Assembly (NCBI RefSeq): GCF_014322765.1
Contig: NZ_JAASTZ010000015.1
Location: 31,376-95,375 of the forward strand
From: Listeria immobilis
GTDB taxonomy: Bacteria > Bacillota > Bacilli > Lactobacillales > Listeriaceae
DNA length: 64,000 nt
Direction of reading: 5' to 3'
The notes under the pieces are model-generated. The model was not told the DNA's origin and did no database searches. It saw only the letters and a program-made list of their open reading frames with translations. Position 1 is the first letter of the stretch; each line of letters begins with the position of its first letter. The position numbers and the translations under genes were made by a program. Shown one piece after another: positions 42,236-53,530 of the stretch.

Positions 42236-43228
42236 GTGGGATTACAGGATGAACTTACAGTGATGCAACCAGTGGTCATGGAGATTTTTTCAAAAAGTGT
42301 CCGCGAAAATCGGTTATCGCACGGTTATTTATTAGAAGGAGCAAGTGGCACAGGAAAAAAACGTACGTCACTTTGGTTAGCTCAAAGTCTTTTTTGTTTA
42401 GAGCCTACTGAAACAGAACTTGCGTGCGGGGAATGTGCGAATTGTACTAGAATAGCCAGTCATAATCATCCGGATGTTCATTTACTAGAGCCAGATGGTG
42501 CTAGTATCAAAATCGATCAAGTCCGTGCGTTAAAGCAAGACCTAAGTAAACGCGGGATGGAATCTGATCGAAAAGTCGTTATTATTTACGATGCAGAAAA
42601 AATGACTGTTCAATCGGCCAATAGTCTGCTGAAATTTATAGAAGAACCAGAGGGCGGTTTGTTATTATTGTTTTTAACAACCAACCCGGGACAAATCTTG
42701 CCAACTATTCAATCAAGGTTACAACCAGTGACATTTAAATCACTAACATTTGATAGCCTTGTAGCTTCTTTAACGCGCATTGGTATTTCCGAACAAAAAG
42801 CACGGATTTATGCTAGTATTACAGGAAGCACAGAGCGGGCAAAGAATTTTGATGAAGATGAGTGGTTTGGAGAAGCAAGAAGTGCGGTAGTCAAATTATA
42901 TGAAGGATTGCATCATCAAGGAACTAGTCCGTTAATTATCATCCAAGAATCATGGATGCCGCTTTTTAAAGAGAAAGATAAGATGGCACTCGGTCTTGAG
43001 TTGTTATTACTACTATACCGAGACAGACTGCACCTTACACTTGATGGAAACTACGAACCTATTTGCACAGCGCAAAAAGGAATGCTCGCGCAAGATGCTT
43101 TGCGTAAATCATTGACTGAAACCACAGGGGAAATCGAGAAGATTCTCGCTGCGAAATCAAAGCTAGATTCCAATATGAATTTGCAACTTCTAATGGAACA
43201 ACTAGTTCTTGAAATTCAAGGGAGGTAA
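42236..43228 (+). CDS. holB: DNA polymerase III delta-prime subunit
   Basis: This 330-residue clamp-loader subunit (lmo0162-like) has an AAA+ fold with the modified P-loop GASGTGKK and the zinc-binding Cys set CLEPTETELACGECANC. It also shows the KIDQVRALKQDLSK and SANSLLKFIEEPE segments common to DnaX/HolB proteins. It works with DnaX and HolA to load the sliding clamp. The start is GTG 42236, spaced from AAGGAAG; the frame open from 42191 lacks such a site. It leads the holB-yaaT-yabA-yabB-yazA-yabC block, conserved with B. subtilis. Confidence 0.92.
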   Translation: MGLQDELTVMQPVVMEIFSKSVRENRLSHGYLLEGASGTGKKRTSLWLAQSLFCLEPTETELACGECANCTRIASHNHPDVHLLEPDGASIKIDQVRALKQDLSKRGMESDRKVVIIYDAEKMTVQSANSLLKFIEEPEGGLLLLFLTTNPGQILPTIQSRLQPVTFKSLTFDSLVASLTRIGISEQKARIYASITGSTERAKNFDEDEWFGEARSAVVKLYEGLHHQGTSPLIIIQESWMPLFKEKDKMALGLELLLLLYRDRLHLTLDGNYEPICTAQKGMLAQDALRKSLTETTGEIEKILAAKSKLDSNMNLQLLMEQLVLEIQGR

Positions 43229-43233
43229 TCACT

Positions 43234-44067
43234 ATGCTTAAAATTGTAGGCGTCCGTTTTAAAGACGTTGGTAAAATATATTATTTTTCACCTGGAGAAC
43301 TGGAAATCACAGAAAACCAAGGTGTAATTGTGGAAAATGCACAAGGAATTGAATTTGGTAAAGCCGTCATTGAGCCGCGTTATGTGGACGAAGAAGATGT
43401 TGTTTTGCCATTAAAGAAAGTACTTCGAGTCGCAACAGAAGCTGATTATAAGTGTGTTGCTGAAAATGGTGATTCTTGTCAGAAAGCCTTTTTGTTATGT
43501 GATGAGAAAATCCGCGAACGCGAACTAGAAATGAGCTTGGTGGATGTTGATTATACTTTTGATCGTAATAAAATTATTTTTTACTTTACCGCAGAAGGAC
43601 GCGTGGATTTTCGGGAGCTTGTGAAAGATTTAGCTTCTGTATTCCGGACACGCATTGAACTTCGCCAAATCGGAGTTCGTGATGAAGCGAAGTTACTTGG
43701 TGGAATCGGTCCATGTGGTCGAATGCTTTGCTGTTCAACGTTTCTTGGCGATTTTGAACCAGTATCCATCAAAATGGCAAAAGACCAAAACTTGTCACTT
43801 AATCCAACGAAAATTTCTGGGTTATGCGGTCGTTTAATGTGTTGCTTGAAATATGAAAACGATGAATATGAGCAAGCTAAACGTGAAATGCCAGATGTTG
43901 GTGTGAAAGTGAAAACTCCAGAAGGCGCAGAAGCACGTGTTTCGGGAATTAACTTGCTTTCTAGAATCTTACAAGTAAGTTTGCCCGAAGAAGAGACGGT
44001 TATAGAATACGAATTGGATGAATTACGTCCATTTAACGATTTTCTAAAACAACCGGCAAAGTCTTGA
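43234..44067 (+). CDS. ricT: RicT/YaaT, PSP1-domain component of the RNase Y complex
   Basis: This 277-residue protein (lmo0163-like) is YaaT/RicT, a partner of RicA and RicF. In B. subtilis the trio binds Fe-S clusters and modulates RNase Y-dependent mRNA maturation, sporulation and biofilm control. It shows the PSP1 region and Cys-rich [14 protein letters not shown] and [13 protein letters not shown], likely cluster ligands. GGGAGG precedes ATG 43234, 5 bp after the holB stop. Confidence 0.92.
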   Translation: MLKIVGVRFKDVGKIYYFSPGELEITENQGVIVENAQGIEFGKAVIEPRYVDEEDVVLPLKKVLRVATEADYKCVAENGDSCQKAFLLCDEKIRERELEMSLVDVDYTFDRNKIIFYFTAEGRVDFRELVKDLASVFRTRIELRQIGVRDEAKLLGGIGPCGRMLCCSTFLGDFEPVSIKMAKDQNLSLNPTKISGLCGRLMCCLKYENDEYEQAKREMPDVGVKVKTPEGAEARVSGINLLSRILQVSLPEEETVIEYELDELRPFNDFLKQPAKS

Positions 44068-44077
44068 GGTGAAAAAA

Positions 44078-44470
44078 TTGGATAAAAAAGCTATTTTTGA
44101 CTCAGTCAGTAATATGGAGGAGCAAATTGGCGAATTGTATCAGCAACTTGGAGATCTAAAGACAAACTTAGGTGAAATGTTGGAAGAAAATAATCGGTTA
44201 AACCTTGAGAATGAGCATTTGCGACGTAGGCTTTCTTTGACGGATGAAACACCTCCTGAACAGGAAGTACAAGAAGATGAGGCGGCACATGGAGTAATGG
44301 CCCCAAATCGAAAAGAAGCAATGCAACAAATGATTGAACTCGGGGAAGGCTATGATAATCTTGTCCAACTTTACAAAGAAGGATTTCATGTCTGCAATGT
44401 ACATTTCGGCAGTCCGCGTGGCAATGATGAAGATTGTCTATTTTGCCTATCCTTACTTAATAAAAAATAA
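44078..44470 (+). CDS. yabA: YabA, DNA replication initiation-control protein
   Basis: This 130-residue protein (lmo0164-like) binds DnaA and DnaN and limits replication initiation in Firmicutes. It has an N-terminal coiled coil ([15 protein letters not shown] and [16 protein letters not shown]). A C-terminal zinc-binding part follows with [12 protein letters not shown] and DCLFCLSL, the expected C-x-H and CxxC ligands. The start is TTG 44078, 7 bp from GAGGTG; GTG 44069 overlaps that site. A terminator-like hairpin follows. Confidence 0.92.
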   Translation: MDKKAIFDSVSNMEEQIGELYQQLGDLKTNLGEMLEENNRLNLENEHLRRRLSLTDETPPEQEVQEDEAAHGVMAPNRKEAMQQMIELGEGYDNLVQLYKEGFHVCNVHFGSPRGNDEDCLFCLSLLNKK

Positions 44471-44478
44471 CATGACGG

Positions 44479-44508
44479 GCCTTTCTCGAATTTGGAGAAG
44501 GGCTTTTT
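44479..44508 (+). terminator. Terminator-like hairpin after yabA
   Basis: GCCTTTCTC and GAGAAGGGC form a 9-bp stem (one G-U) with TTTTT after it. The next gene's ribosome site follows within 10 bp, so read-through or attenuation is likely. Confidence 0.75.
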
Positions 44509-44527
44509 GCTAGAAAAGGTGATTTGG

Positions 44528-45280
44528 TTGGAAAAACTAAAATTAATAGGTGACGAGCGGCTAGACTTTTTACTGGCAGAAAACTTGCGGATTATTCAAA
44601 GTCCATCTGTCTTTTCATTTTCCATTGATGCGGTTCTTCTGGCAAAATTTAGTTATTTACCCATTCGAAAAGGGAAGATTATTGATTTATGTAGCGGGAA
44701 CGGTATTATCCCGTTATTACTTAGCACTCGAACAAAAGCGCAAATTATAGGTGTCGAAATTCAGCCGCGACTCGCAGATATGGCAAAACGAAGCGTTATC
44801 TACAATGAGCTTGAGGACCAAGTTGAGATGATTGAGTATGATTTGAAAAAAATTACCGATATTATACCAAAAGAACGCGCTGATATTGTTACTTGCAATC
44901 CGCCTTATTTTGCAGGTCCGGAAACCAGTTTGAAAAATGAAAATGAACATTACCGAATTGCGCGACATGAAGTTATGTGTACACTTGAAGACACGATTCG
45001 AGTTGCTTCAAACCTGTTAAAACAAGGTGGGAAAGCTAATTTTGTGCATCGTCCCGAACGTCTGCTGGATATTCTAGATTTAATGCGAAAGTATCGCTTG
45101 GAGCCGAAGCGGATTCAAATGGTGCATCCACGCTTAGAACGAGAGGCAAACACAGTACTGGTAGAAGGAATTAAAGACGGAAAACCAGGCGTGAAATATA
45201 TGCCACCAATTATCGTCTATGATGAAGTTGGCGAATATACCCCAGTAATAAAGGAGATTTTATATGGCGAAAGCGAGTGA
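44528..45280 (+). CDS. tRNA1(Val) adenine-37 N6-methyltransferase family protein (YabB/TrmN6)
   Basis: This 250-residue SAM-dependent methyltransferase (lmo0165-like) has the cofactor motif [20 protein letters not shown] and the catalytic NPPYF typical of N6-adenine methyltransferases. TrmN6-type enzymes methylate A37 of tRNA(Val). TTG 44528 is 8 bp from AAAGGTG; the frame from 44492 lies in the terminator. It overlaps the GIY-YIG gene start by 17 bp, as in the B. subtilis yabB-yazA pair. Confidence 0.88.
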   Translation: MEKLKLIGDERLDFLLAENLRIIQSPSVFSFSIDAVLLAKFSYLPIRKGKIIDLCSGNGIIPLLLSTRTKAQIIGVEIQPRLADMAKRSVIYNELEDQVEMIEYDLKKITDIIPKERADIVTCNPPYFAGPETSLKNENEHYRIARHEVMCTLEDTIRVASNLLKQGGKANFVHRPERLLDILDLMRKYRLEPKRIQMVHPRLEREANTVLVEGIKDGKPGVKYMPPIIVYDEVGEYTPVIKEILYGESE

Positions 45281-45533
45281 ACATTTCTTTTATGTGCTAA
45301 AATGTAGTGATAATTCCTATTATGGTGGTTATACGACAGACGTTTTGCGCCGGGAAGCAGAACATAATGCGGGAATCAAATGTAAATATACAAAAACTCG
45401 CCGGCCGGTAAAAGTAATTCATTTCGAAAAGTTTGCAACAAGAAGTGAAGCAACAAAAGCGGAAGCGGCTTTTAAAAAATTATCACGTAAAAATAAAGAT
45501 GCCTATTTAAAGCGGGAGGAGGGTACGGAATGA
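45264..45533 (+). CDS. GIY-YIG domain protein (YazA-like)
   Basis: This 89-residue single-domain protein (lmo0166-like) has the GIY-YIG form [20 protein letters not shown], with Tyr in the expected places, Arg and a C-terminal Lys-rich helix. YazA/YhbQ/Slx1-type proteins are putative nucleases; the biological substrate is unknown. It begins inside the methyltransferase gene and ends 3 bp into rsmI (ATG 45530), so the three genes are translationally linked. Confidence 0.88.
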   Translation: MAKASEHFFYVLKCSDNSYYGGYTTDVLRREAEHNAGIKCKYTKTRRPVKVIHFEKFATRSEATKAEAAFKKLSRKNKDAYLKREEGTE

Positions 45534-46411
45534 TTAAAAGTCAAAAAAGTTTTAGTGGAGTTATGGCGGGAGCGCTCTATTTAGTGCCAACGCCAATTGG
45601 GAATTTAGAAGATATGACTTTTCGAGCGATTAGGATGTTAAAAGAGGCAGATATTATCGCAGCAGAAGATACAAGAAATACGGTGAAACTTTTAAATCAT
45701 TTTGAAATTACGACTCGAATGACAAGCTACCACCAGTTCACGAAAGAAAATAAAGAAGATACGATTATTGAACGAATGCAAAGCGGAGAAGTTATTGCGC
45801 TTGTGAGTGATGCGGGTATGCCTTCAATTTCTGACCCGGGCTATGAACTTGTTCAAAGTGCGCTAGAAGCAAATATTCCAGTCATTCCACTTCCAGGAGC
45901 GAACGCCGCTTTGACAGCGCTAATTGCCTCAGGATTGGCGCCGCAACCGTTTTATTTTTACGGTTTTTTACCTCGCCAAAACAAAGAACGAACTCAAGAA
46001 ATCGAAAAATTAGCGGCTCGCACGGAAACGTGGATTTTATATGAATCACCGCATCGTTTAAAAGAAACCTTAAAAGCCATTAGCAAAATTACTGGAAATG
46101 AGCGGAAAATCGTTTTATGCCGGGAATTAACTAAACGTTTTGAAGAATTTTTGCGTGGTACGGTGGAGGAAGCAGTAAACTGGGCAACTGAAGAAGAAGT
46201 GCGCGGGGAATTTTGTATTATAATAGAAGGAAATGCGAATCCGCCACTTGCGGAAGAAACGCTATGGTGGCAGGGATTAGATATTAAAACACATGTTAGC
46301 AAAGTAATGGAACAAGAAAATGTTAGTTCCAAAGATGCGATTAAAACCGTCATGAAAGCTAGAAATCTACCAAAGCGCGAAGTTTATGCTGCTTATCATG
46401 AAATAAAATAA
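45530..46411 (+). CDS. rsmI: 16S rRNA (cytidine-1402 2'-O) methyltransferase
   Basis: This 293-residue methyltransferase (lmo0167-like; YabC/YraL family) modifies C1402 in the ribosomal decoding centre. Signature parts include GALYLVPTPIGNLEDMTFRA, AAEDTRNTVKLL, VSDAGMPSISDPGYELV, PLPGANAALTALIASG and KRFEEFLRGT. GGAGGAGGG precedes ATG 45530; an internal ATG at 45563 would give the usual family N-terminus. A strong terminator follows. Confidence 0.93.
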   Translation: MIKSQKSFSGVMAGALYLVPTPIGNLEDMTFRAIRMLKEADIIAAEDTRNTVKLLNHFEITTRMTSYHQFTKENKEDTIIERMQSGEVIALVSDAGMPSISDPGYELVQSALEANIPVIPLPGANAALTALIASGLAPQPFYFYGFLPRQNKERTQEIEKLAARTETWILYESPHRLKETLKAISKITGNERKIVLCRELTKRFEEFLRGTVEEAVNWATEEEVRGEFCIIIEGNANPPLAEETLWWQGLDIKTHVSKVMEQENVSSKDAIKTVMKARNLPKREVYAAYHEIK

Positions 46412-46412
46412 A

Positions 46413-46459
46413 ATCATGCGCGATGTCCCATAACAAGACAATCGCGCATGATTTTTTTA
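46413..46459. terminator. Bidirectional terminator between rsmI and abrB
   Basis: ATCATGCGCGAT and ATCGCGCATGAT form a perfect 12-bp stem with a 16-nt loop. A/T-runs on both sides suit two converging genes. Confidence 0.9.
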
Positions 46460-46741
46460 TATCGAATCACCAAACCGCCGTTTAATCTCTTCCATCAATT
46501 CCGTGGCACCTTCCTTGCTTAGTGTCAATTTACCGTCCACAAATTTCTTATTTTCAACGGAAAACTCTCCAGTAACATCACACACCAAACCAGCAGAATA
46601 TTTCTTTAAAATAATTGCTTCATCATCAATAAAGATTTCAAGGGGGTCTTTTACGTTCAAATTCATGGTGCGTCTAATTTCAATCGGAATTACAACGCGA
46701 CCAAGTTCATCGATTTTTCTTACCATTCCAGTTGATTTCAT
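46457..46741 (-). CDS. abrB: AbrB-family transition-state regulator
   Basis: This 94-residue regulator (lmo0168-like) has the AbrB swapped-hairpin DNA-binding domain at its N-terminus (STGMVRKIDELGRVVIPIEI, NVKDPLEIF). AbrB controls many transition-phase genes in Bacilli and sits next to metS in B. subtilis as here. Start ATG 46741 follows GAAGGTGAG on the minus strand; the frame to 46771 has weaker support. The C-terminal part differs from B. subtilis AbrB. Confidence 0.9.
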   Translation of the reverse strand: MKSTGMVRKIDELGRVVIPIEIRRTMNLNVKDPLEIFIDDEAIILKKYSAGLVCDVTGEFSVENKKFVDGKLTLSKEGATELMEEIKRRFGDSI

Positions 46742-46793
46742 TTTCTCACCTTCCACGTAATTTTTATTCATTTTAACAGATTATCATCAGAAT

Positions 46794-46821
46794 AGGAATG
46801 ATTTTGGGGTAGAACGGGTAA
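46794..46821 (+). promoter_or_regulatory. Candidate sigma-B promoter of the first GlcU-like gene
   Basis: AGGAATGA (46794-46801), 14 bp, GGGTAA (46816-46821) matches the B. subtilis sigma-B form RGGNTTRA-N14-GGGTAT at 7 of 8 and 5 of 6 positions. I recall the corresponding EGD-e gene lmo0169 as sigma-B-controlled. The start codon is 36 bp downstream. Confidence 0.45.
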
Positions 46822-46856
46822 AGACTCCAAGTAGAGAAAATTTAGGGGGAAAATAT

Positions 46857-47714
46857 ATGAATATCGTTATCGCATTAATTCCAGCAGTTATGTGGGGGAT
46901 TATGCCGTTAGTTGTCTCAAAAATTGGCGGAAAACCGCGGCAGCAAATTATTGGGACAACATTTGGTGCATTGCTTTTCGCAGTGGGTGTATTTATTTTT
47001 ACCAATCCAGAATATACAGCTACCATTTTAATAGCTAGTTTTGTTTCAGGGGCATTTTGGAGTTTAGGTCAAATGAATCAATTTCGTGCCTTTACGCAAG
47101 TCGGCGTTTCAAAAACTATGCCACTTTCAACAGGGATGCAATTAGTCGGAACCTCGCTTTTTGGGGTCTTTGCTTTTCATGAGTGGGGAACGACTTCTAA
47201 ATTAATCATTGGTTTTTCAGCGTTAGCACTAATTATTTTTGGGATATTTTTAACAAGTTATCAACAACATAAAGATGAAAATTCTGGTCAAAATATGAAG
47301 AAAGGACTTATTACTTTAGTTATTTCTTCGGTTGGATATGTTGGGTATGTTGTTATTACGCAATGGTTTAATATTAGTGGATGGGATGCTATTTTACCGC
47401 AAGCAGTGGGGATGGTTGTCGCAGGTTTATTATTTTCCATTAAATCATCTGAAAAACGTTTTACAAAACAGACTTGGCTAAATATGATACCCGGTGTTAT
47501 GTGGGCTACAGGTAACTTAGCATTACTATTCTCTAATAAATTAGTTGGAATTGCCACTGGATTTTCACTTTCTCAAATGGGTGTAGTTATTTCAACCATT
47601 GGGGGAATTCTTTTCCTTGGCGAGAAAAAGACGAAAAAAGAGCTTATTCTTGTTATTATTGGAATTATTTTAGTTATAATTGGTGGAACAATGATTGGAA
47701 TAGCAAAAAGTTAA
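46857..47714 (+). CDS. GlcU-type sugar porter (GRP family), first copy
   Basis: This 285-residue membrane protein (lmo0169-like) has about ten transmembrane segments and the GlcU/RhaT-type pattern [20 protein letters not shown] with [12 protein letters not shown]. subtilis GlcU is a glucose:H+ symporter-type facilitator. GGGGG precedes ATG 46857. A close paralogue lies at 49204, with the same N- and C-terminal motifs ([21 protein letters not shown]), so these are related copies. Confidence 0.88.
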   Translation: MNIVIALIPAVMWGIMPLVVSKIGGKPRQQIIGTTFGALLFAVGVFIFTNPEYTATILIASFVSGAFWSLGQMNQFRAFTQVGVSKTMPLSTGMQLVGTSLFGVFAFHEWGTTSKLIIGFSALALIIFGIFLTSYQQHKDENSGQNMKKGLITLVISSVGYVGYVVITQWFNISGWDAILPQAVGMVVAGLLFSIKSSEKRFTKQTWLNMIPGVMWATGNLALLFSNKLVGIATGFSLSQMGVVISTIGGILFLGEKKTKKELILVIIGIILVIIGGTMIGIAKS

Positions 47715-47773
47715 TCTTTAAAATTTAGCACATTTTTTGATAAATAAAAACAAATTAAAGGTGGTCATAAAAA

Positions 47774-49033
47774 ATGGGTAATAACCTAAATGTAAATGCA
47801 GAAACTGTTAAAGAATCGTATGTGTATTTATTGTCACGCTATCTTGTTTTAAGACAAGAAAATTTTGATATTAACGAAGATAAGGTGCCTTATAATGTAT
47901 TAAAACAAAACACAATTGCTCCAGCAGACGCGAATTTTGTTAATCCTAATTTTGATGTAGTTTATTCTGAAACATGGATAGCTGTGGATGACGAACACGC
48001 AGTTATTTTAGAAGTTCCAGAAATCAAAGGGCGTTATTATACCGTGCAACTTCTAGACGGTTGGGGTGAAGTAGTAACGAATATTAACGAACGAAATTAT
48101 CCAGAACATCCATTTGGGAAATTCGCCTTTATTAAACAAGGCACAAGTCCAGTTATACCTGCTGATGCTGTGAAAATTGAATTACCTGCTGAAAAAGTGA
48201 AATTACTACTTCGGGTAGAACAAAAAGGTGATCCAGATGGCGCAGTAAAACTACAACAACAATTTAAATTAGATGCACCAGCTGGCATTAAAATTCAAGA
48301 ACCACTTGAAATACCGACATTTACCAATGCAGCCTTCTTAATGGAAGAAATTTATAATAATTTAGAAACTATTTTAGCTAGTTATCCTGATAAAATGCCA
48401 AAAGCAGCTGAATTCCAAGCAAAAGCGAAAAAAGTTGCAGATTATATTGCACTTGGAGACGAACAAGGAGCTGAAGTGAAAAATCTTATTATTAAAGAAG
48501 CCATTCCCTATTTCTTAGCTGGAGCAAAAGGATTTGGAACGCAAAAAGACGGATGGTCAGTTACATATGTTGCTGGGGCATTTGAAAATGATATATTAGC
48601 GCGATGTATCATTAATTTTGGCGGCTTATGGGCGAACACTATTGATGAAGCTTTATATTTCATCGGTCAAACAGATTCAAATAAGGAAATGCTAAGTGGC
48701 GATAATACTTATAAAATTCATTTTACAAAAGAGGAACTACCTGAGAAATTAGTAAATAGTTTTTGGTCGATTACGATGTATAGTGTTCCAGACTATCATG
48801 TTATCCCCAATAAACTAAATAAATTCAGTATAAACAATTATTCTAATACAAAACTAAATGAAGACGGTAGCCTAACGTTATTCTTAGCGCCCGAACAGCC
48901 TGCAGACGTGGCAGAAGAAAACTGGTTGCCAACAGAAAAAGGAAGAGATTTCTCACTGAATTTTAGATTATACGTTGCAAAACAAGAAGTGCTTGACGGC
49001 GAGGTATTTTTGCCACCGCTTGAACGCATTTAA
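47774..49033 (+). CDS. DUF1254/DUF1214-domain protein
   Basis: This 419-residue protein (lmo0170-like) has an N-terminal DUF1254 region (VVYSETWIAVDDEHAVILEVP) and a C-terminal DUF1214 region (SFWSITMYSVPDYHVIPNKL and WLPTEKGRDFSLNFRLY). No signal peptide is seen. The family's biochemical role is unknown. It lies between two GlcU-like porters, after GGTGG. I recall lmo0170 as stress-induced with lmo0169. A terminator follows. Confidence 0.82.
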   Translation: MGNNLNVNAETVKESYVYLLSRYLVLRQENFDINEDKVPYNVLKQNTIAPADANFVNPNFDVVYSETWIAVDDEHAVILEVPEIKGRYYTVQLLDGWGEVVTNINERNYPEHPFGKFAFIKQGTSPVIPADAVKIELPAEKVKLLLRVEQKGDPDGAVKLQQQFKLDAPAGIKIQEPLEIPTFTNAAFLMEEIYNNLETILASYPDKMPKAAEFQAKAKKVADYIALGDEQGAEVKNLIIKEAIPYFLAGAKGFGTQKDGWSVTYVAGAFENDILARCIINFGGLWANTIDEALYFIGQTDSNKEMLSGDNTYKIHFTKEELPEKLVNSFWSITMYSVPDYHVIPNKLNKFSINNYSNTKLNEDGSLTLFLAPEQPADVAEENWLPTEKGRDFSLNFRLYVAKQEVLDGEVFLPPLERI

Positions 49034-49049
49034 ATAATTAAAATGATCG

Positions 49050-49105
49050 AGCTAAATATGGCAGTTACCTGTTTTAAAGGTTGCTCCTATTTAGCTTTTT
49101 TATTT
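49050..49105 (+). terminator. Terminator after the DUF1254 gene
   Basis: AGCTAAATA pairs with TATTTAGCT, with an inner AGTTACCT/AGGTTGCT part, and is followed by a T-run. Confidence 0.8.
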
Positions 49106-49203
49106 GGAATAATCCTATAGAATCCTCTATCTTCTTCCTACTATTTCCGCTATAATAAAGTAATTGAAAATCATAACAAAAGGTCGATAAGGAGGATAAC
49201 GAT

Positions 49204-50064
49204 TTGAATATTATGATTGCGCTGATTCCTGCGTTACTTTGGGGAATAGTACCGCTACTTATTACTAAGTTCGGCGGTTCAACAAGGCAACAAACAATGG
49301 GAATGACACTAGGGGCGTTAATTTTTGCAGTAATCGTTTTTTTCTTTACTGACCCAGTCTACACACTGCAAACAGTCAGCATCAGCTTTTTGACAGGGTG
49401 TTTATGGTCGGTTGGACAAATGTTTCAATTACGCGCTTTCAAAATAATTGGTGTATCGAAAGCGATGCCAATTTCTACTGGAATGCAGCTAGTTGGAACG
49501 ACGCTTTGTGGAGTGATTTTGTTCCATGAATGGGATACGACATTACGTATTATACTTGGTTTTATTGCTTTAACACTTATTGTAGGCGGAATATTCCTTA
49601 CTTCTTACGCAGAAAAAGAAGAAGATGGATCAAATGCATTAAAACAAGGCTTAATTACTTTATTGATTTCATCAGCGGGCTATGTGGGGCTAGTTGTGCT
49701 CATTCAAGGCTTTAAAATTGATGGCATTAACGCGATTTTACCACAAGCAATTGGGATGGTTTTAAGTGCGCTAATTATGACAAGCAGTGGCGGAACTGAA
49801 AAACGAATCAATAAACGGACACTACTGTTAGTTATTCCAGGGATCATTTGGGCGACAGGGAATGTGGCGATGGTGTACGCAAATCAACTTGTCGGCGTTG
49901 CAACTGGTTTTTCATTGTCGCAATTAGGTGTTGTAATTTCAACTATCGGCGGAATTGTGCTACTGAAAGAAAAGAAAACTCGAAAAGAAATGATTTATGT
50001 CATCGTTGGAGTGGTTTTAGTCGTTCTTGGTGGGATTTTAATTGGAGTTTCAAAAGGAGCTTAA
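49204..50064 (+). CDS. GlcU-type sugar porter (GRP family), second copy
   Basis: This 286-residue paralogue of the porter at 46857 (lmo0176-like) has the same start [20 protein letters not shown] and the same [21 protein letters not shown]-terminal part. Start TTG 49204 is chosen because it aligns with the first copy and lies 10 bp after GGAGG. In EGD-e, as I recall, an internalin gene and transposase genes lie before this gene; here they are absent. Confidence 0.88.
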   Translation: MNIMIALIPALLWGIVPLLITKFGGSTRQQTMGMTLGALIFAVIVFFFTDPVYTLQTVSISFLTGCLWSVGQMFQLRAFKIIGVSKAMPISTGMQLVGTTLCGVILFHEWDTTLRIILGFIALTLIVGGIFLTSYAEKEEDGSNALKQGLITLLISSAGYVGLVVLIQGFKIDGINAILPQAIGMVLSALIMTSSGGTEKRINKRTLLLVIPGIIWATGNVAMVYANQLVGVATGFSLSQLGVVISTIGGIVLLKEKKTRKEMIYVIVGVVLVVLGGILIGVSKGA

Positions 50065-50090
50065 TTAATTATTTCGTTTAGCCAGAAAAA

Positions 50091-52130
<2,040 letters not shown>

Positions 52131-52135
52131 AAACA

Positions 52136-52161
52136 GCGCCCCTGATTCAGGGGCGTTTTTA
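52136..52161 (+). terminator. Terminator after metS
   Basis: CGCCCCTGA and TCAGGGGCG form a GC-rich stem with a short loop, followed by TTTTT. Confidence 0.9.
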
Positions 52162-52185
52162 CGTGAGAAAAAATTCAAAAAAAGA

Positions 52186-52214
52186 TTGCATATTGCAAAC
52201 GATTACAATATAAT
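52186..52214 (+). promoter_or_regulatory. Sigma-A promoter of the alpha-glucan operon
   Basis: TTGCAT (52186-52191), a 17-bp spacer and TATAAT (52209-52214) form a strong promoter. The cre box fills the spacer. Confidence 0.8.
52193..52207 (+). promoter_or_regulatory. Perfect cre box (CcpA) in the alpha-glucan promoter
   Basis: TTGCAAACGATTACA matches WTGNAARCGNWWWCA at all 15 positions and lies between the -35 and -10 boxes, so CcpA-P-Ser-HPr would block polymerase directly. This predicts strong glucose repression of the operon. Confidence 0.82.
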
Positions 52215-52221
52215 GTAAATA

Positions 52222-52252
52222 TACTTACTTAATTCAATGAACGAAGTAAGTA
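52222..52252 (+). promoter_or_regulatory. 9-bp inverted repeat at the transcription start of the ROK operon
   Basis: TACTTACTT and AAGTAAGTA are perfect arms 13 bp apart, just after the -10 box. The repeat is a candidate operator for the adjacent ROK regulator (autoregulation), though it could also fold as an RNA hairpin in the leader. Confidence 0.6.
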
Positions 52253-52279
52253 GACATCCAGAAGTAAAGGAGCCCGAAA

Positions 52280-53494
52280 ATGGATATCTTAAGAAAAGGG
52301 AATAAAGATTTAATTAAAGATATAAACCGCTACACTGTCCTTAATTTGATTCGCGAAAAAGGAGAAATTACTCGGACAGAAATTGCAAGAAAATGTGATT
52401 TTGGGATGTCTACGCTAACGTATATTTTGGATGACTTACAGCAAGAAGGCATCATTTTAGAAGGAGCAGAAACATCATCTACTGGCGGCAGACGTGCCAA
52501 ACTAGTCAGATTCAATAAAGATTATGGATTTGTTGTTAGTGTGAAAGTAGAAGAGGAACAACTTCTTTTTGCGTTAACAGACTTAAATGCAAAAATTATC
52601 CAAAACAGCTCAGTACCATTTTTAGCAGAGAAAAAACCAGAAAATGCGATTCAGTTAATTGCTGAAAACGTGAAAAAAATGTGTGAAAACAGAAACATGG
52701 ACCATCTGCTAGGGGTGGGAATCGCGATTTCGGGTTTGGTTAACCGTAAAAAAGGTATCGTTACCCGCTCAACTATGCTAGGTTGGGAAAACGTAGCTTT
52801 AGAATCTATGTTGAATGTCCATTTTCCAAACATTCCTGTATACGTAGATAAAAATATAAACTGCTATACACTTGCGGAATTATGGTTAGGTGAAGGAAAA
52901 CATTCGAATAACTTTGCAACCGTCTCAGTAGGAGCAGGTCTTGGTTTGTCTGTTGTTATTAATCGGCAAATCTATTACGGCTCACAAGGTGGTGCGGGTG
53001 AATTTGGCCACACAACTATTCAACCAGGAGGCTATAAATGTCACTGTGGACAAAAAGGTTGCTTAGAAATGTATGCTTCTGAGTTTTATTTCCGAAATCG
53101 AGGAGAAGAACTTAAAGCCGCTTACCCAGCATCGGATTTAAATGATTTTCATTTTGATAATGTTGCAAAAAGCGCAAGATCAGGTGATGCAATGGCAACA
53201 GAATTAATGGGAAAAATGGGTGAATATTTAGGATACGGGATCAGAAATATTATTAACACCTTTAACCCGGAGAAAGTAATAATTGTTGGAGAAGGCTTAC
53301 ACCATCGCGATCTATTCTTGACAAAAATTGATGGAATTGCTTCACAGAACTTTTTTTCAGGGGCTGGCTTCGAAACGAAAATTACGACAACTTCTTTAGA
53401 GGATCCTGCATGGTTGCAAGGTGCGGCTTTACTAGTCATCCACCAATTGTTTCAAGTGCCAATCTATGAAGAGGAACAAACATTATTGCGCTAA
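52280..53494 (+). CDS. ROK-family transcription repressor of the alpha-glucan operon
   Basis: This 404-residue regulator (lmo0178-like, XylR/NagC type) has an N-terminal winged helix (REKGEITRTEIARKCDFGMST) and a C-terminal ROK sugar-binding domain. The ROK part shows VSVGAGLGLSVVI, GEFGHTTIQPGG and the zinc motif CHCGQKGC. It probably senses an alpha-glucan sugar and represses its own operon at the inverted repeat upstream. AAGGAG precedes ATG 52280. It is the first gene of the operon. Confidence 0.9.
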   Translation: MDILRKGNKDLIKDINRYTVLNLIREKGEITRTEIARKCDFGMSTLTYILDDLQQEGIILEGAETSSTGGRRAKLVRFNKDYGFVVSVKVEEEQLLFALTDLNAKIIQNSSVPFLAEKKPENAIQLIAENVKKMCENRNMDHLLGVGIAISGLVNRKKGIVTRSTMLGWENVALESMLNVHFPNIPVYVDKNINCYTLAELWLGEGKHSNNFATVSVGAGLGLSVVINRQIYYGSQGGAGEFGHTTIQPGGYKCHCGQKGCLEMYASEFYFRNRGEELKAAYPASDLNDFHFDNVAKSARSGDAMATELMGKMGEYLGYGIRNIINTFNPEKVIIVGEGLHHRDLFLTKIDGIASQNFFSGAGFETKITTTSLEDPAWLQGAALLVIHQLFQVPIYEEEQTLLR

Positions 53495-53530
53495 AAGTTA
53501 CATAAATTATTTTCAGGAGGTTATTTTTAC

